DNA of 64,000 nucleotides from Nocardioides anomalus (GCF_011046535.1 NZ_CP049257.1:1612001-1676000); one strand, 5' to 3'. Counted from the stretch's first letter, positions 9,097 through 18,447 are shown. A program made the numbers and translations. Notes: a model not told the origin generated them from the sequence alone.

Positions 9097-9729
9097 ATGA
9101 CCCGGACCCGTGTCGCCGTCGCCGTAGCCGTCGCCCTCGTGATCGGGGTCCTGTTGGGGAGCGGAGTCGCGCCGGCGGCCGCCTCCGGCCTGACCAAGAA
9201 GGCGGTGAAGAAGCTCGCTGCCTCGGTGGTCGAGAAGCAGGCTCCCGGCCTCTCGGTCGCGCGCGCCAGCACGGCGGACCGGGCGGCCACGGCGCTCGAC
9301 GCCCAGGCCGTGGGCGGCCTGCCCGCGAGTGCGCTGCAGACCCCGGTCTTCCAGTACCGCCTGCCGACGACGACCACGCCCACGGCGAACCTGAACTACG
9401 TGTTCCCCGGTCTACCTGCGGGTCGCTACGTGGTGTCCTACTCGGCCTCCTTCGACGTCTCGAGCAACGTCACGGCCCTCTTCTGCCAGCTGAGCTCCGA
9501 CAGCGGGGCGACGCGGCTGGCGTTCAGCGCGGTCGAGGGGGGCACCGCGTACACGATCTCGTGCTCGGGCAGCACCGCTCTGGAGGTGGCGGCCGGATCG
9601 ACCCTGCGCTTCCGGGCCGAGGGCAACGGCAGCACGATCAGGAGCGTCCCGTCGCCGCAGACCCCGAACACCGTCACGTTCACCCGGGTGGACACCATCA
9701 CGTCCGCCGCCGCGGTCTCGGCGCCGTGA
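9097..9729 (+). CDS. Secreted protein of unknown function
   Basis: A 210-residue exported protein. The N-terminus has a clear signal peptide ending near APAAASG, followed by a helical segment (KKAVKKLAASVVEKQ) and an ADRAATALDAQAVGGLPASAL stretch common in actinobacterial surface proteins. The rest is a beta-rich domain with a cysteine pair (LFCQLS, ISCSG). The start is ATG 9097 after AGGAG. Its stop overlaps the start of the next gene (GTGA), so the two are probably co-translated. Confidence 0.66.
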   Translation: MTRTRVAVAVAVALVIGVLLGSGVAPAAASGLTKKAVKKLAASVVEKQAPGLSVARASTADRAATALDAQAVGGLPASALQTPVFQYRLPTTTTPTANLNYVFPGLPAGRYVVSYSASFDVSSNVTALFCQLSSDSGATRLAFSAVEGGTAYTISCSGSTALEVAAGSTLRFRAEGNGSTIRSVPSPQTPNTVTFTRVDTITSAAAVSAP

Positions 9730-10640
9730 CCGGTCCGCTCGTCTGGCTGCCCTTCGACCCGGCCGAGCTGGGCGACCCGCCGGACGGCCTCGACTACGAG
9801 GTGGTCGCTTCCCTGGAAGAGGTCCCGGCTTCCGTGGAAGACGTCGAGATCTTCGTGCCGCCGTACTCCGTCGGCCCCGAGGTCCGCGACGTCCTGCCCC
9901 GGATGACGTCGCTCAAGGTGGTGCAGACCCTGACCGCCGGCGTGGACAACCTCCGCGACGTGGTGCCCGACGGGGTCACGCTCTGCAACGGCCGCGGCAT
10001 CCACGACACCTCGACGGCCGAGCTGGTGCTGACCCTGACCCTGGCCTCGCTGCGCGGCGTGCCCGGCTTCGTGCGCGCCCAGGACCGCCACGAGTGGACC
10101 CCGGGCTGGCACGAGTCGCTGGCCGACAAGCAGGTGCTCCTGGTGGGGTACGGCGCGATCGGGGCGGCCATCGAGGCCCGCCTCACGCCGTTCGAGTGCC
10201 AGGTGGTCAAGGTGGCCCGCACCGCCCGCGACGGCGTCCACGCCATCGACGCCCTGCCCGAGCTGCTCCCGCACGCCCACGTCGTCGTCCTCGTGCTGCC
10301 GCTCACCGACGAGACCCGCGGCCTGGTCGACGCCACCTTCCTGGCCCGGATGCGGGACGGGGCGCTGCTGGTCAACGTGGCCCGCGGCGCGGTCGTGGGG
10401 ACCGACGCCCTGGTCGAGGCCCTGCACGCCGGGCGGGTCCGCGCCGCCCTCGACGTCGTCGACCCCGAGCCGCTGCCCGCCGACAGCCCGCTGTGGGACT
10501 GCCCCGGGCTGCTGGTCTCGCCGCACGTCGGCGGCTCGAGCAGCGCGATGTGGCCGCGCGCGTACCGCCTGGTCCGCGACCAGCTGCACCGCCTGGCCGC
10601 CGGCGAGCAGCCTGTGAACGTCATGACCGGCGAGTACTGA
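9726..10640 (+). CDS. D-2-hydroxyacid dehydrogenase family protein
   Basis: A 304-residue NAD(P)-dependent oxidoreductase. The Rossmann motif is VLLVGYGAIGAAIEARL and the family catalytic residues are Arg in NVARGAVV, Glu in DVVDPEPLP and His in LVSPHVGGSSS. This is the D-isomer hydroxyacid dehydrogenase fold shared by phosphoglycerate, glyoxylate and formate dehydrogenases. The short N-terminal domain fits the glyoxylate/hydroxypyruvate reductase branch, but the substrate is not assigned. GTG 9726 overlaps the upstream stop. Confidence 0.83.
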   Translation: MTGPLVWLPFDPAELGDPPDGLDYEVVASLEEVPASVEDVEIFVPPYSVGPEVRDVLPRMTSLKVVQTLTAGVDNLRDVVPDGVTLCNGRGIHDTSTAELVLTLTLASLRGVPGFVRAQDRHEWTPGWHESLADKQVLLVGYGAIGAAIEARLTPFECQVVKVARTARDGVHAIDALPELLPHAHVVVLVLPLTDETRGLVDATFLARMRDGALLVNVARGAVVGTDALVEALHAGRVRAALDVVDPEPLPADSPLWDCPGLLVSPHVGGSSSAMWPRAYRLVRDQLHRLAAGEQPVNVMTGEY

Positions 10641-10660
10641 GACGCCCGTAGGATCAGGAG

Positions 10661-12535
10661 GTGGCCGGCCGGATCCGTGAGGAGAGCATCGCGGAGGTGC
10701 GCGAGAAGGCCTCCATCGAGGAGGTCGTCGGCCAGTACGTCACCCTCAAGAACGCCGGCGCCGGCTCCCGCAAGGGGCTGTGCCCGTTCCACGACGAGAA
10801 GACGCCGTCCTTCAACGTCAACGCGAGCCGCCAGTCGTTCCACTGCTTCGGCTGCGGCGAGGGCGGCGACGTCATCTCGTTCGTGATGAAGATCGACGGG
10901 CTGTCGTTCATGGAGACCGTCGAGCGGCTGGCCGAGAAGTACGGCGTCGAGCTCAAGCGCGAGGACGGCGAGGGCTTCGACGACCGGCCCAAGGGGCCGG
11001 CGCGCGGCAAGATGGTCGAGGCGCACCGGGTCGCCCAGGAGTTCTACGCTGAGCACCTGCTGACGCCCGAGGCCGCGGTGGCGCGGCAGTTCCTGACCGA
11101 GCGCGGCTTCGACGGCGCGAGCGCCGAGCAGTTCGGGCTGGGGTTCGCCCCGCGCGGCGGTGACGACCTGTTCAAGCACCTGCGGGCGCGCGGGTTCACC
11201 TCCGAGGAGATCACCGTCGGCGGTCTGGCCGTGCCGAGCCAGCGCGGCGGCTCGCCGTACGACCGGTTCCGGGGGCGGCTGCTGTGGCCGATCCGGGAGG
11301 CGAGCGGCGAGACCATCGGGTTCGGGGCGCGGCGGATCTTCGAGGACGACCGGGTCGAGGCGAAGTACCTCAACACCTCCGAGACGCCGATCTACAAGAA
11401 GAGCAAGGTCCTCTACGGCATCGACCTGGCGCGCCGCGAGATGGGGCGGTCGTCGCAGGCGGTGGTGGTCGAGGGCTACACCGACGTGATGGCCTGCCAC
11501 CTGGCCGGCGTCGGTACGGCGGTCGCGTCGTGCGGCACGGCGTTCGGCGACGACCACGCCAAGGTCCTGCGGCGCTACATGGCCGACCACGAGGAGTTCC
11601 GAGGCGAGGTGATCTTCACCTTCGACGGCGACGCGGCCGGGCAGGCGGCGGCGCTCAAGGCGTTCCAGGGCGACCAGAACTTCGTCTCCCAGACCTACGT
11701 CGCGGTCGAGCCCGATGGGCTCGACCCGTGCGACCTGCGCATCAAGAAGGGCGACGCCGCGGTCCGCGAGCTGGTGGCCCGACGGGTGCCGCTGTACCGC
11801 TTCGTGCTGCGCAACCTGGTCGAGAAGTACGACCTCGACCGGGCCGACGGCCGCGTCGGCGCCGCCCGCGAGGCGATGCAGCTGGTCTTCAGCAGCCGCG
11901 ACCAGGCCGCGGCCCGCAGCTCCTACGCCCGCGAGATCGCCCAGCTCACCGGCCTGGACCCGCTCGAGGTGCAGGCCCAGATGGACCAGTTCGTGCGCCG
12001 CGGCCGCTCCTCCTCCGGCGCTCCCCAGGCCGCGCCCGAGCCGCCCGCCCGCCGAGCCGCGCCCAGCCTGCTCGACCCGCGGTTCCTCATCGAGCGCGAG
12101 ACGCTCAAGCTCGTCGTCCAGCACCCCACCGCCATCGGCCGCTCCACCGCCGAGATCGGCCCCGACGACTTCACCCACCCGGCCTACCGCGCCGTGTGGG
12201 AGGTCGTCTCCGCCGCCGGCGGCCCGTCCGCCGGCGCGGGCGACGCCGGCTGGGTGGCCCGGCTGCGCGACGCGGCCGCGCCGGACGTCGTACCCGTGCT
12301 CAACCAGCTCAGCGTCGAGCCCCTCAAGCGCCAGCCCACCGGCGACTACATCGCCGAGCACGTGTTCCGGCTGCTCGAGCTCACCGCCCAGCGCCGGATC
12401 GCCGAGGTCAAGGCCAGGCTCCAGCGCACCAACCCCGTCGAGCACGCCGAAGCCTTCAACCGGATGTTCGGCGAGCTCGCCGCCCTCGAGGAGCACCGCC
12501 GCAAGCTCCGCGACCACATCATCGGCGCGCAGTGA
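10661..12535 (+). CDS. dnaG: DNA primase
   Basis: The 624-residue replicative primase lays RNA primers for DNA synthesis at the fork. Domains in order are an N-terminal zinc finger (CPFH at about residue 42, then CFGC), the RNA polymerase core with the Toprim motif (VVVEGYTDVM and TFDGDAAG), and a C-terminal helicase-interaction region after a Pro/Ala linker near residue 450. GTG 10661 lies six bases after TAGGAT (10649-10654). The downstream gene overlaps its stop by four bases. Confidence 0.96.
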   Translation: MAGRIREESIAEVREKASIEEVVGQYVTLKNAGAGSRKGLCPFHDEKTPSFNVNASRQSFHCFGCGEGGDVISFVMKIDGLSFMETVERLAEKYGVELKREDGEGFDDRPKGPARGKMVEAHRVAQEFYAEHLLTPEAAVARQFLTERGFDGASAEQFGLGFAPRGGDDLFKHLRARGFTSEEITVGGLAVPSQRGGSPYDRFRGRLLWPIREASGETIGFGARRIFEDDRVEAKYLNTSETPIYKKSKVLYGIDLARREMGRSSQAVVVEGYTDVMACHLAGVGTAVASCGTAFGDDHAKVLRRYMADHEEFRGEVIFTFDGDAAGQAAALKAFQGDQNFVSQTYVAVEPDGLDPCDLRIKKGDAAVRELVARRVPLYRFVLRNLVEKYDLDRADGRVGAAREAMQLVFSSRDQAAARSSYAREIAQLTGLDPLEVQAQMDQFVRRGRSSSGAPQAAPEPPARRAAPSLLDPRFLIERETLKLVVQHPTAIGRSTAEIGPDDFTHPAYRAVWEVVSAAGGPSAGAGDAGWVARLRDAAAPDVVPVLNQLSVEPLKRQPTGDYIAEHVFRLLELTAQRRIAEVKARLQRTNPVEHAEAFNRMFGELAALEEHRRKLRDHIIGAQ

Positions 12536-13023
12536 GGGGCTTCCGCCGCCGCGACGTCCCGGACGTCGCCGTCGACCCGGGGGAGAAGGTCCTGGCCCAC
12601 GCCACCTCGCCCGACGGGCCGGTCGCCGGCACCGGCGCCGCGCTCTACCTCCCCGACGGCCACCGCATCCCCTGGGAGAGCATCGAGGCCGCCGACTGGG
12701 ACCTCGACTCCACCACCTTCAAGGTCTCCGAGGTCGGCACCTGGGGCGAGCAGCGCGCGGCGTACGCCCTCACGCTCGACGAGCCCGACCGCCTGCTTCA
12801 GCTCGTCCGCGAGCGCGTGACCGCCACCATCCTGCTGCAGCGCCACGTCGCCATGCGCGGCACCAAGGGCGTCCGCGTCATCGCCCGCCGCGCCCCCACC
12901 GGCGAGCGCCGGGTCACCTGGCTGTTCGAGTACGACGAGGGCATCGACCCCGACGACCCCTTCGTCGCCCAGGCCGCCCAGGAGGCGCTCCTGAGCGCGC
13001 GCGAGGAGGTCGGTGACCGCTGA
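12532..13023 (+). CDS. Conserved actinobacterial protein of unknown function
   Basis: A 163-residue soluble protein starting at a GTG that overlaps the dnaG stop (GTGA). It has a beta-rich N-terminal half with GTGAALYLPDGHRIPWESIEAADWD and a helix RLLQLVRERVTATILLQRHV, then an acidic tail. The first half resembles a small PH-like sheet. The pairing with dnaG in an overlapping operon suggests a housekeeping role, but no function is known to me. Confidence 0.72.
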   Translation: MRGFRRRDVPDVAVDPGEKVLAHATSPDGPVAGTGAALYLPDGHRIPWESIEAADWDLDSTTFKVSEVGTWGEQRAAYALTLDEPDRLLQLVRERVTATILLQRHVAMRGTKGVRVIARRAPTGERRVTWLFEYDEGIDPDDPFVAQAAQEALLSAREEVGDR

Positions 13024-13083
13024 TTTCTCCCGCCCGGATCCTCGTTGCTAAGGTTTCCGGGCTGCGCAAGCAGCGCAACCCGA

Positions 13084-13156
13084 TCCCCTGTAGCTCAACT
13101 GGCAGAGCATTCGACTGTTAATCGAAGGGTTGTTGGTTCGAGTCCAACCGGGGGAG
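13084..13156 (+). tRNA. tRNA-Asn (anticodon GTT)
   Basis: A 73-base cloverleaf. The acceptor arms TCCCCTG and CGGGGGA pair with one G-U wobble, the T-arm is GTTGG-TTCGAGT-CCAAC, and the anticodon stem TTCGA/TCGAA encloses loop CTGTTAA with GTT at 13117-13119. No CCA is encoded. A -10-like TAAGGT at 13049-13054 and a small GCTGC-GCAA-GCAGC leader hairpin lie upstream. Confidence 0.96.
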
Positions 13157-13164
13157 CACACTTC

Positions 13165-13219
13165 GCGACGACGACCTCCGAGTCGGCCCTGGCGGGCCTT
13201 CTCCGGAGGTCGTCGTCGC
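13165..13219 (+). terminator. Strong hairpin terminator after tRNA-Asn
   Basis: A perfect 16-bp inverted repeat (13165-13180 with 13204-13219) encloses a second small hairpin GGCCC-TGGC-GGGCC. It begins nine bases after the tRNA. There is no U tract, as is usual for GC-rich actinobacterial terminators. Confidence 0.7.
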
Positions 13220-13230
13220 TGTGCGCGCTT

Positions 13231-13287
13231 CCCCCTGTCGGACTCGAACCAGCCACCCTCCGATCAACCGCCGCATGCTCGACCGAG
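13231..13287 (-). pseudogene. Degenerate tRNA-Asn-like copy on the opposite strand
   Basis: Read on the minus strand, this segment matches tRNA-Asn from the end of the D-arm to the acceptor 3' strand. I count about 42 identities in 51 aligned bases, including GAGCAT, the intact TTCGAGT T-loop and the GGGGGA acceptor strand. The 5' acceptor strand is not recognisable and the T-stem has a mismatch, so it should not make a tRNA. It lies between tRNA-Asn and tRNA-Met in inverted orientation. Confidence 0.6.
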
Positions 13288-13352
13288 TCTCGGTGCGGGT
13301 TGCTGTGCGGGACGTCGTCGGGGACGAGCGGTGCCCTAGGCTCCGCCGTCGA

Positions 13353-13426
13353 GGGGCGGTAGCTCAGTCGGTCAGAGCAGGGGACTCATAATCCCTGGGT
13401 CGTGGGTTCGAGCCCCACCCGCCCCA
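13353..13426 (+). tRNA. tRNA with CAT anticodon (probably elongator tRNA-Met)
   Basis: A 74-base cloverleaf. The acceptor pair GGGGCGG/CCGCCCC is perfect, the T-arm is GTGGG-TTCGAGC-CCCAC and the loop CTCATAA carries CAT at 13387-13389. The first acceptor pair is a normal G-C, so it is not the initiator. Overall it resembles actinobacterial elongator Met tRNAs; an Ile2 tRNA with a lysidine-modified CAT cannot be fully excluded. TAGGCT at 13336-13341 is a likely -10 element. Confidence 0.92.
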
Positions 13427-13531
13427 CAGAGGCATCCTGACGGCGAGCGCGTCGCCACGGACGCAGAGCATGACCACGGTCCCGGACCGCCGCACCCCCA
13501 TCTGGTCGGGGCGCAGTGACGAAGCACTGGT

Positions 13532-13574
13532 GGCCGCGCCGCCGCGACCTGGGGGGACAACCGGCGGCGCGGCC
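13532..13574. terminator. Bidirectional hairpin between tRNA-Met and the TetR gene
   Basis: A perfect 13-bp stem (13532-13544 with 13562-13574) with a 17-base loop lies between the convergent tRNA-Met and TetR genes. It could terminate both. Nothing else recognisable lies in the 208-base gap. Confidence 0.6.
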
Positions 13575-13634
13575 TCGACCACCGTATTGAAGACGGCTCT
13601 CACCGGGCGTCCTTGATCTTGGGGATCCCGCGGG

Positions 13635-14237
13635 TCAGCCGCGGGGTGCGGGCGGCTCAGGGTCGGAGGCGAGACCGCGCCAGGCGGCGTCCGCCAGCGC
13701 TGCGGCCTCGTCGCCGGTGACCGCGCCGCTGCGCAGCAGCCGCCACATCACCGGACCGAAGGCGACGTCCAGGGCGACGTCCGGGTCCAGGTCGGGCCGC
13801 ACGTCGCCGCCCGTGACCGACCGGGCCCAGAGCTCCTGGACGGCGTGTCGGCGGCTGTCGAGCAGCCTGGTCCGCATCAGGGCCGCGGCGTCGGCGTCGG
13901 CGAGGGAGGCGGCGAGGAGCTCGACCAGCAGCCGACCCGTGGGTGAGCCGTAGAAGCGCGCGACCCGCCGCGTCTGCTCGGACAGGTCGGCCTCGGCGGA
14001 CCCCTCGTCGGGCAGCTGGGTGCCGTGCTCGAGACGGTCGGCGAACGCGTCGATGGCCACGCACAACCGGTTGGGCCAGTACTTGTAGATCGTGGCCTTC
14101 GAGACGCCCGACCGGAGGTTGACGGCGTCCACGGTGGCGGCGGCGAGCCCGCCCGCGTCCAGCAGCTCCGCGGCGGCGTCGAGCACGCGTTGCCGGGCCC
14201 GCTCCCCGCGGCCGGTCACCGGCCGGGCCTCGGTCAC
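13635..14237 (-). CDS. TetR-family transcriptional regulator
   Basis: A 200-residue TetR-type repressor. The N-terminal helix-turn-helix is RVLDAAAELLDAGGLAAATVDAVNLRSGVSKATIYKYW, shown by its ends RVLDAAAELL and VSKATIYKYW; the C-terminal ligand domain is typical of the TetR C-11 type. It starts at GTG 14237 overlapping the stop of the SDR gene, so the two are one unit. The palindrome TGAACGTTCA in the SDR promoter is its probable operator, giving autoregulation. The inducer may be a substrate of the SDR enzyme. Confidence 0.86.
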   Translation of the reverse strand: MTEARPVTGRGERARQRVLDAAAELLDAGGLAAATVDAVNLRSGVSKATIYKYWPNRLCVAIDAFADRLEHGTQLPDEGSAEADLSEQTRRVARFYGSPTGRLLVELLAASLADADAAALMRTRLLDSRRHAVQELWARSVTGGDVRPDLDPDVALDVAFGPVMWRLLRSGAVTGDEAAALADAAWRGLASDPEPPAPRG

Positions 14238-15061
14238 GACGGCGGGCCAGCCGTGGACGCGGCCAGCTCGCGCCACCGCTCGAGCTCGGCCCGGACCCGG
14301 TCGAGCTTGTCCTCGACCATCTCGACCGCGTCGGCGCCGAGCTGCAGGCGGAACGGCGGCTCGGGGGACATGAGAGCGGTGTGGAGAGCGGCGGCCGCCC
14401 GGGCCGGGTCGCCGGCCTGCTGGACCGAGCCCGTACGGACCGCCCGGCGCACCGCCCCGGAGCTGTCGGCGTAGTCGTCGAGCTCGACGGCCGCGGTCCG
14501 CACGGCGTCCAGGAACCCGGTGCGGAACCCGCCCGGCTCCACGACGGTGACCCGGATGCCCAGCGGGGCGAGCTCGGCCTGCAGCGCCTCGCTGACCCCC
14601 TCGAGGGCGAACTTCGTCGCGCCGTACACGCCCCAGCCCGCGACCTGGGCGAAGCCGCCCATCGAGCCGATGTTGACGACGTGCCCCGACCGGCGCGCGC
14701 GCATGCCGGGCAGCACGGCTCGCGTCACGGCGAGCAACCCGAACAGGTTCGTCTCGAAGACCGCGCGGACCTCGTCGTCGGAGGTCTCCTCGACCGCGCC
14801 GAGCAACCCGTGGCCGGCGCTGTTGACCAGGACGTCGATCCGGTCGAACCGCTGCACCGCGGCGCGGACCGCGGCGTCGACCTGCCTGTCGTCGGTCACG
14901 TCGAGCGCCACCTCGAGCAGGCGTCCCGGGCCGTGGTCGGCGAGCCCTGCGTCGCCCGCGCGCGAGGTGGCGACGACGTCGTCGCCCGCGGCCAGTGCGT
15001 GGAGCGCGACCTCGCGACCGAGGCCGCGAGCTGCGCCGGTGATGAACCAGACTCTGCTCAT
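14234..15061 (-). CDS. Short-chain dehydrogenase/reductase
   Basis: A 275-residue classical SDR. It has the cofactor motif ITGAARGLGRE, the NSAGHG segment (residues about 79-84), the catalytic serine in VNIGSMGGF and the YGATK catalytic pair, followed by VVEPGGFRTGF. Substrate is unknown; this subgroup often acts on ketones or aldehydes. The ATG at 15061 coincides with the predicted transcription start, so the mRNA is probably leaderless. It is co-transcribed with the TetR gene that overlaps its stop. Confidence 0.88.
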   Translation of the reverse strand: MSRVWFITGAARGLGREVALHALAAGDDVVATSRAGDAGLADHGPGRLLEVALDVTDDRQVDAAVRAAVQRFDRIDVLVNSAGHGLLGAVEETSDDEVRAVFETNLFGLLAVTRAVLPGMRARRSGHVVNIGSMGGFAQVAGWGVYGATKFALEGVSEALQAELAPLGIRVTVVEPGGFRTGFLDAVRTAAVELDDYADSSGAVRRAVRTGSVQQAGDPARAAAALHTALMSPEPPFRLQLGADAVEMVEDKLDRVRAELERWRELAASTAGPPS

Positions 15062-15067
15062 GCCTCG

Positions 15068-15096
15068 ACTGTAATGAACGTTCAGTTCAGTTTCAA
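15068..15096 (-). promoter_or_regulatory. SDR-tetR promoter with internal operator
   Basis: On the minus strand, TTGAAA (15091-15096), a 17-bp spacer and TACAGT (15068-15073) form a near-consensus promoter. The spacer contains the perfect palindrome TGAACGTTCA (15075-15084), the likely TetR operator. The expected start of transcription is 15061, the A of the SDR start codon. Confidence 0.75.
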
Positions 15097-15484
15097 AAGG
15101 TGTTCAGGGCGGTCCCCCCGGCCCGGGAGAGGCGGGGGGACCGCGCCACGTCGGTCCGGTGTCGTCCGGTCACCCGGAGGGTGATCCCTGGTCACCCGAC
15201 GGGTGGCGTTCACCACGCTAGGACGGGGCGGCGGCGCGCGGGAGGCCCCTTCAAGCCATCCTGCGCGGGCGTTCGAGCCATCGGCGGCTAGTGCCGATGC
15301 ACCAGGCGGCGGGCGTCGCCGTACGCCGTCCGGCCGCGTTTGCGCAGGTCAGGGCGGGTCAGGGTGGCGCTGACGGCATGGTCAGGACGGGTCATGCCGC
15401 GGACGCAGGTGGGCCACCCGACGCACCTGCGGGTGGACCCGGACGCGTCATGCGGGTGGGGGCGTGACCTGCGAGGCTCGGTGG
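15097..15484. other. Gene-poor region with palindromes
   Basis: No convincing gene is seen. It holds two similar palindromes, TCACCC-GGA-GGGTGA (15170-15184) and CACCC-GAC-GGGTG (15193-15205), with centres 22 bp apart. A hairpin CATCGGC/GCCGATG lies at 15279-15299, and a further CCACCCG/CGGGTGG inverted pair lies near 15412-15436. Confidence 0.4.
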
Positions 15485-15580
15485 GTGAGCGGCGCCGAGG
15501 GCTTCCTGGTCATCCTCGGCGTGGTCGCGGGCGGCTCGGTGGTCGTGTGGGCCATCGTGAGGTCCACCGGGCGCTGGTAG
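15485..15580 (+). CDS. Putative 31-residue single-helix membrane protein
   Basis: A short frame from GTG 15485 to TAG encodes one hydrophobic segment, FLVILGVVAGGSVVVWAIV, followed by the basic tail RSTGRW. The hexamer GAGGCT ends exactly six bases before the start, the same geometry as confirmed genes here. It is bounded by the convergent MOSC gene 15 bases downstream. Function is unknown, and the gene itself is only plausible. Confidence 0.45.
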   Translation: MSGAEGFLVILGVVAGGSVVVWAIVRSTGRW

Positions 15581-15595
15581 GCGCCCGCGGGCCGC

Positions 15596-16042
15596 TCAGG
15601 CCGCGGCCAGGACCTCGAGCTCGACCGGGTCCCCGACCGCGAGGTGGCCGCCGGCGAGCACCCGGCAGATCGACCCGCCGCGCCGGCGCAGCGCCTCCTG
15701 GGCGCCGCGGCCGATGGTGTCGTCGAGCAGCTTGCAGGGCGCGGCCACGCGGACCACCTCGAGCAGGACCGGCCCGAGCCGGATGAGCGAGCCGGGCTGG
15801 CGGGGCACCTCGCCGGTGGAGACGGTGACGTTGCGCCGGGTCAGCCCGAGCGGGATCGGGGCGCCGAACAGCTCCTCGGCCTCGGCGATGCTCTCGGCGG
15901 ACTGCACGCTCACCTGGCGGTGCCGGGAGCCGTGGTAGCGGTCGCCGACGATGCCGGCCGCGGTCTCGACCTCGACGGCGTCGCGCGCCTTCATCGGCAG
16001 CCGCGAGCCGGGGGCGAGGTGCAGCGCGGCGACGGTGACCAC
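15596..16042 (-). CDS. MOSC domain protein
   Basis: A 148-residue stand-alone MOSC domain, the fold of the molybdenum cofactor sulfurase C-terminus and YiiM-type N-hydroxylated purine reductases. Typical segments are GIVGDRYHG, LTRRNVTVSTGEV, and the conserved cysteine in VAAPCKLLDDTIG (about residue 108). Substrate is unknown. GTG 16042 is chosen because TACCCT ends seven bases before it and GGAGG overlaps that interval; a longer in-frame extension to 16090 lacks support. Confidence 0.82.
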   Translation of the reverse strand: MVTVAALHLAPGSRLPMKARDAVEVETAAGIVGDRYHGSRHRQVSVQSAESIAEAEELFGAPIPLGLTRRNVTVSTGEVPRQPGSLIRLGPVLLEVVRVAAPCKLLDDTIGRGAQEALRRRGGSICRVLAGGHLAVGDPVELEVLAAA

Positions 16043-16064
16043 GTCCTCCAGGGTACGGAAGGGA

Positions 16065-16310
16065 GTGCAACGCGCTCGCCGACACCGCACCTACTTCTGG
16101 CTCATGGCCGTCTGCCTGGGCCTGATCGTGCTGGCCTGGAACGTCGTGCGCCTGTGGTCCACCACCGCGGCGGTGCTGATGAGCGTGGTGGCCGCGGTGA
16201 TCCCGCCCGTGGCGGCGATCGTCGGCAACTCCGGGGCGCTCGCCGACAGCGACCTGCCCCGGTCGCGGCCGAGCCGCCCCACCCGGTTCGAGGAGGACCC
16301 GGACCGCTGA
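16065..16310 (+). CDS. DUF3099-family small membrane protein
   Basis: An 81-residue protein with a basic N-terminus (RARRHRTYFWLMAVCL) and two hydrophobic segments separated by VVRLWSTTAAV, the DUF3099 pattern seen across actinobacteria. The C-terminal tail is charged and cytoplasmic in appearance. GTG 16065 fits; ATG 16104 would delete the family's conserved basic start. It is divergent from the MOSC gene with only 22 bases between start codons. Function is unknown. Confidence 0.68.
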   Translation: MQRARRHRTYFWLMAVCLGLIVLAWNVVRLWSTTAAVLMSVVAAVIPPVAAIVGNSGALADSDLPRSRPSRPTRFEEDPDR

Positions 16311-16322
16311 GTCCGGGAGGGC

Positions 16323-16931
16323 TCAGAACCCGTGCGCGAGCCCCCAGGCCACCGCCTGCGAGCGCCGGGCCACGCCGATCTTCTGGTAGATCTGCCGCAC
16401 GTAGGTCTTCACCGAGTTCACGCTCACGAACAACCGGTCCGCGATCTCCAGGTTGCTCAGGCCGCGGCAGATCAGCTCGAGGACCTCGGCCTCGCGCGCG
16501 CTGAGGTCGGCCATGCCGGGCTGTGCGCCGATCCGGCCGCCGGTCGGCGCCACGGTCTCGCCGCGGGAGACCGCGGCGACGGCGTCGGCGAGGTCCTGGG
16601 CGCTGGCCGACTTGGAGACGAAGCCCCGCGCGCCGGCGGCCAGGGAGCGCCGCAGGTTGGAGGGGCTGCTGGTCCAGGTGAAGACGAGGACGGGCGCGGT
16701 GGTGCGGTGGACGACGCGGGTCAGGTACTCCTCGAGCTGCATGGTGCGCCCGATGGGGTCGCACAGCAGCACGTCGACGGCCGGGGGCTCCCCGTCCGCC
16801 GTCACCTTCACCACCTCGACGCTCGCCCCCGAGCGCGCCAGCATGGCGCCGACCCCGGTGACGATCAGCTCCGGCTCGTCGTAGACACCGACAGCGAGCG
16901 GGTGGTCGCTGCCCCGTGACGGCGCATTCAT
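16323..16931 (-). CDS. LuxR-type response regulator
   Basis: A 202-residue NarL/FixJ-type regulator. The receiver domain has its phospho-acceptor candidate in VDVLLCDPIG and the conserved lysine in FVSKSASAQ. The acidic pair near the start is reduced to YDEPE. The C-terminal LuxR helix-turn-helix is LSAREAEVLELICRGLSNLEIADRL...VNSVKTYVRQIYQKIG (start and end quoted). TACATT lies ten bases upstream of ATG 16931. No adjacent histidine kinase is present, so it is an orphan; the neighbouring Ser/Thr kinase might modify it, which is speculation. Confidence 0.85.
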   Translation of the reverse strand: MNAPSRGSDHPLAVGVYDEPELIVTGVGAMLARSGASVEVVKVTADGEPPAVDVLLCDPIGRTMQLEEYLTRVVHRTTAPVLVFTWTSSPSNLRRSLAAGARGFVSKSASAQDLADAVAAVSRGETVAPTGGRIGAQPGMADLSAREAEVLELICRGLSNLEIADRLFVSVNSVKTYVRQIYQKIGVARRSQAVAWGLAHGF

Positions 16932-17007
16932 GATGGAGCCGAATGTAGGCGGCGAGTCGCGTGCGGCTCGCCCCGCGAGCCTCACCAAAAGGGGTGGAAT
17001 CCGCAGG

Positions 17008-18447
<1,440 letters not shown>

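Noticed and set aside
9794..12517. Very long antisense frames, here 907 codons opposite dnaG, with similar ones opposite glyS, accD-fabF, aceE and the reductase gene
   Set aside because: Opposite strands are well-recognised genes; long antisense frames are expected at this GC content.
13353..13426. Initiator tRNA-Met assignment
   Set aside because: The first acceptor pair is a standard G-C, whereas bacterial initiators have a mismatch there.
13364..13603. Minus-strand frames of 60-80 codons ending inside tRNA-Met
   Set aside because: Their ends are the antisense translation of a tRNA (GARTHDPG-type), a well-known spurious gene signature.
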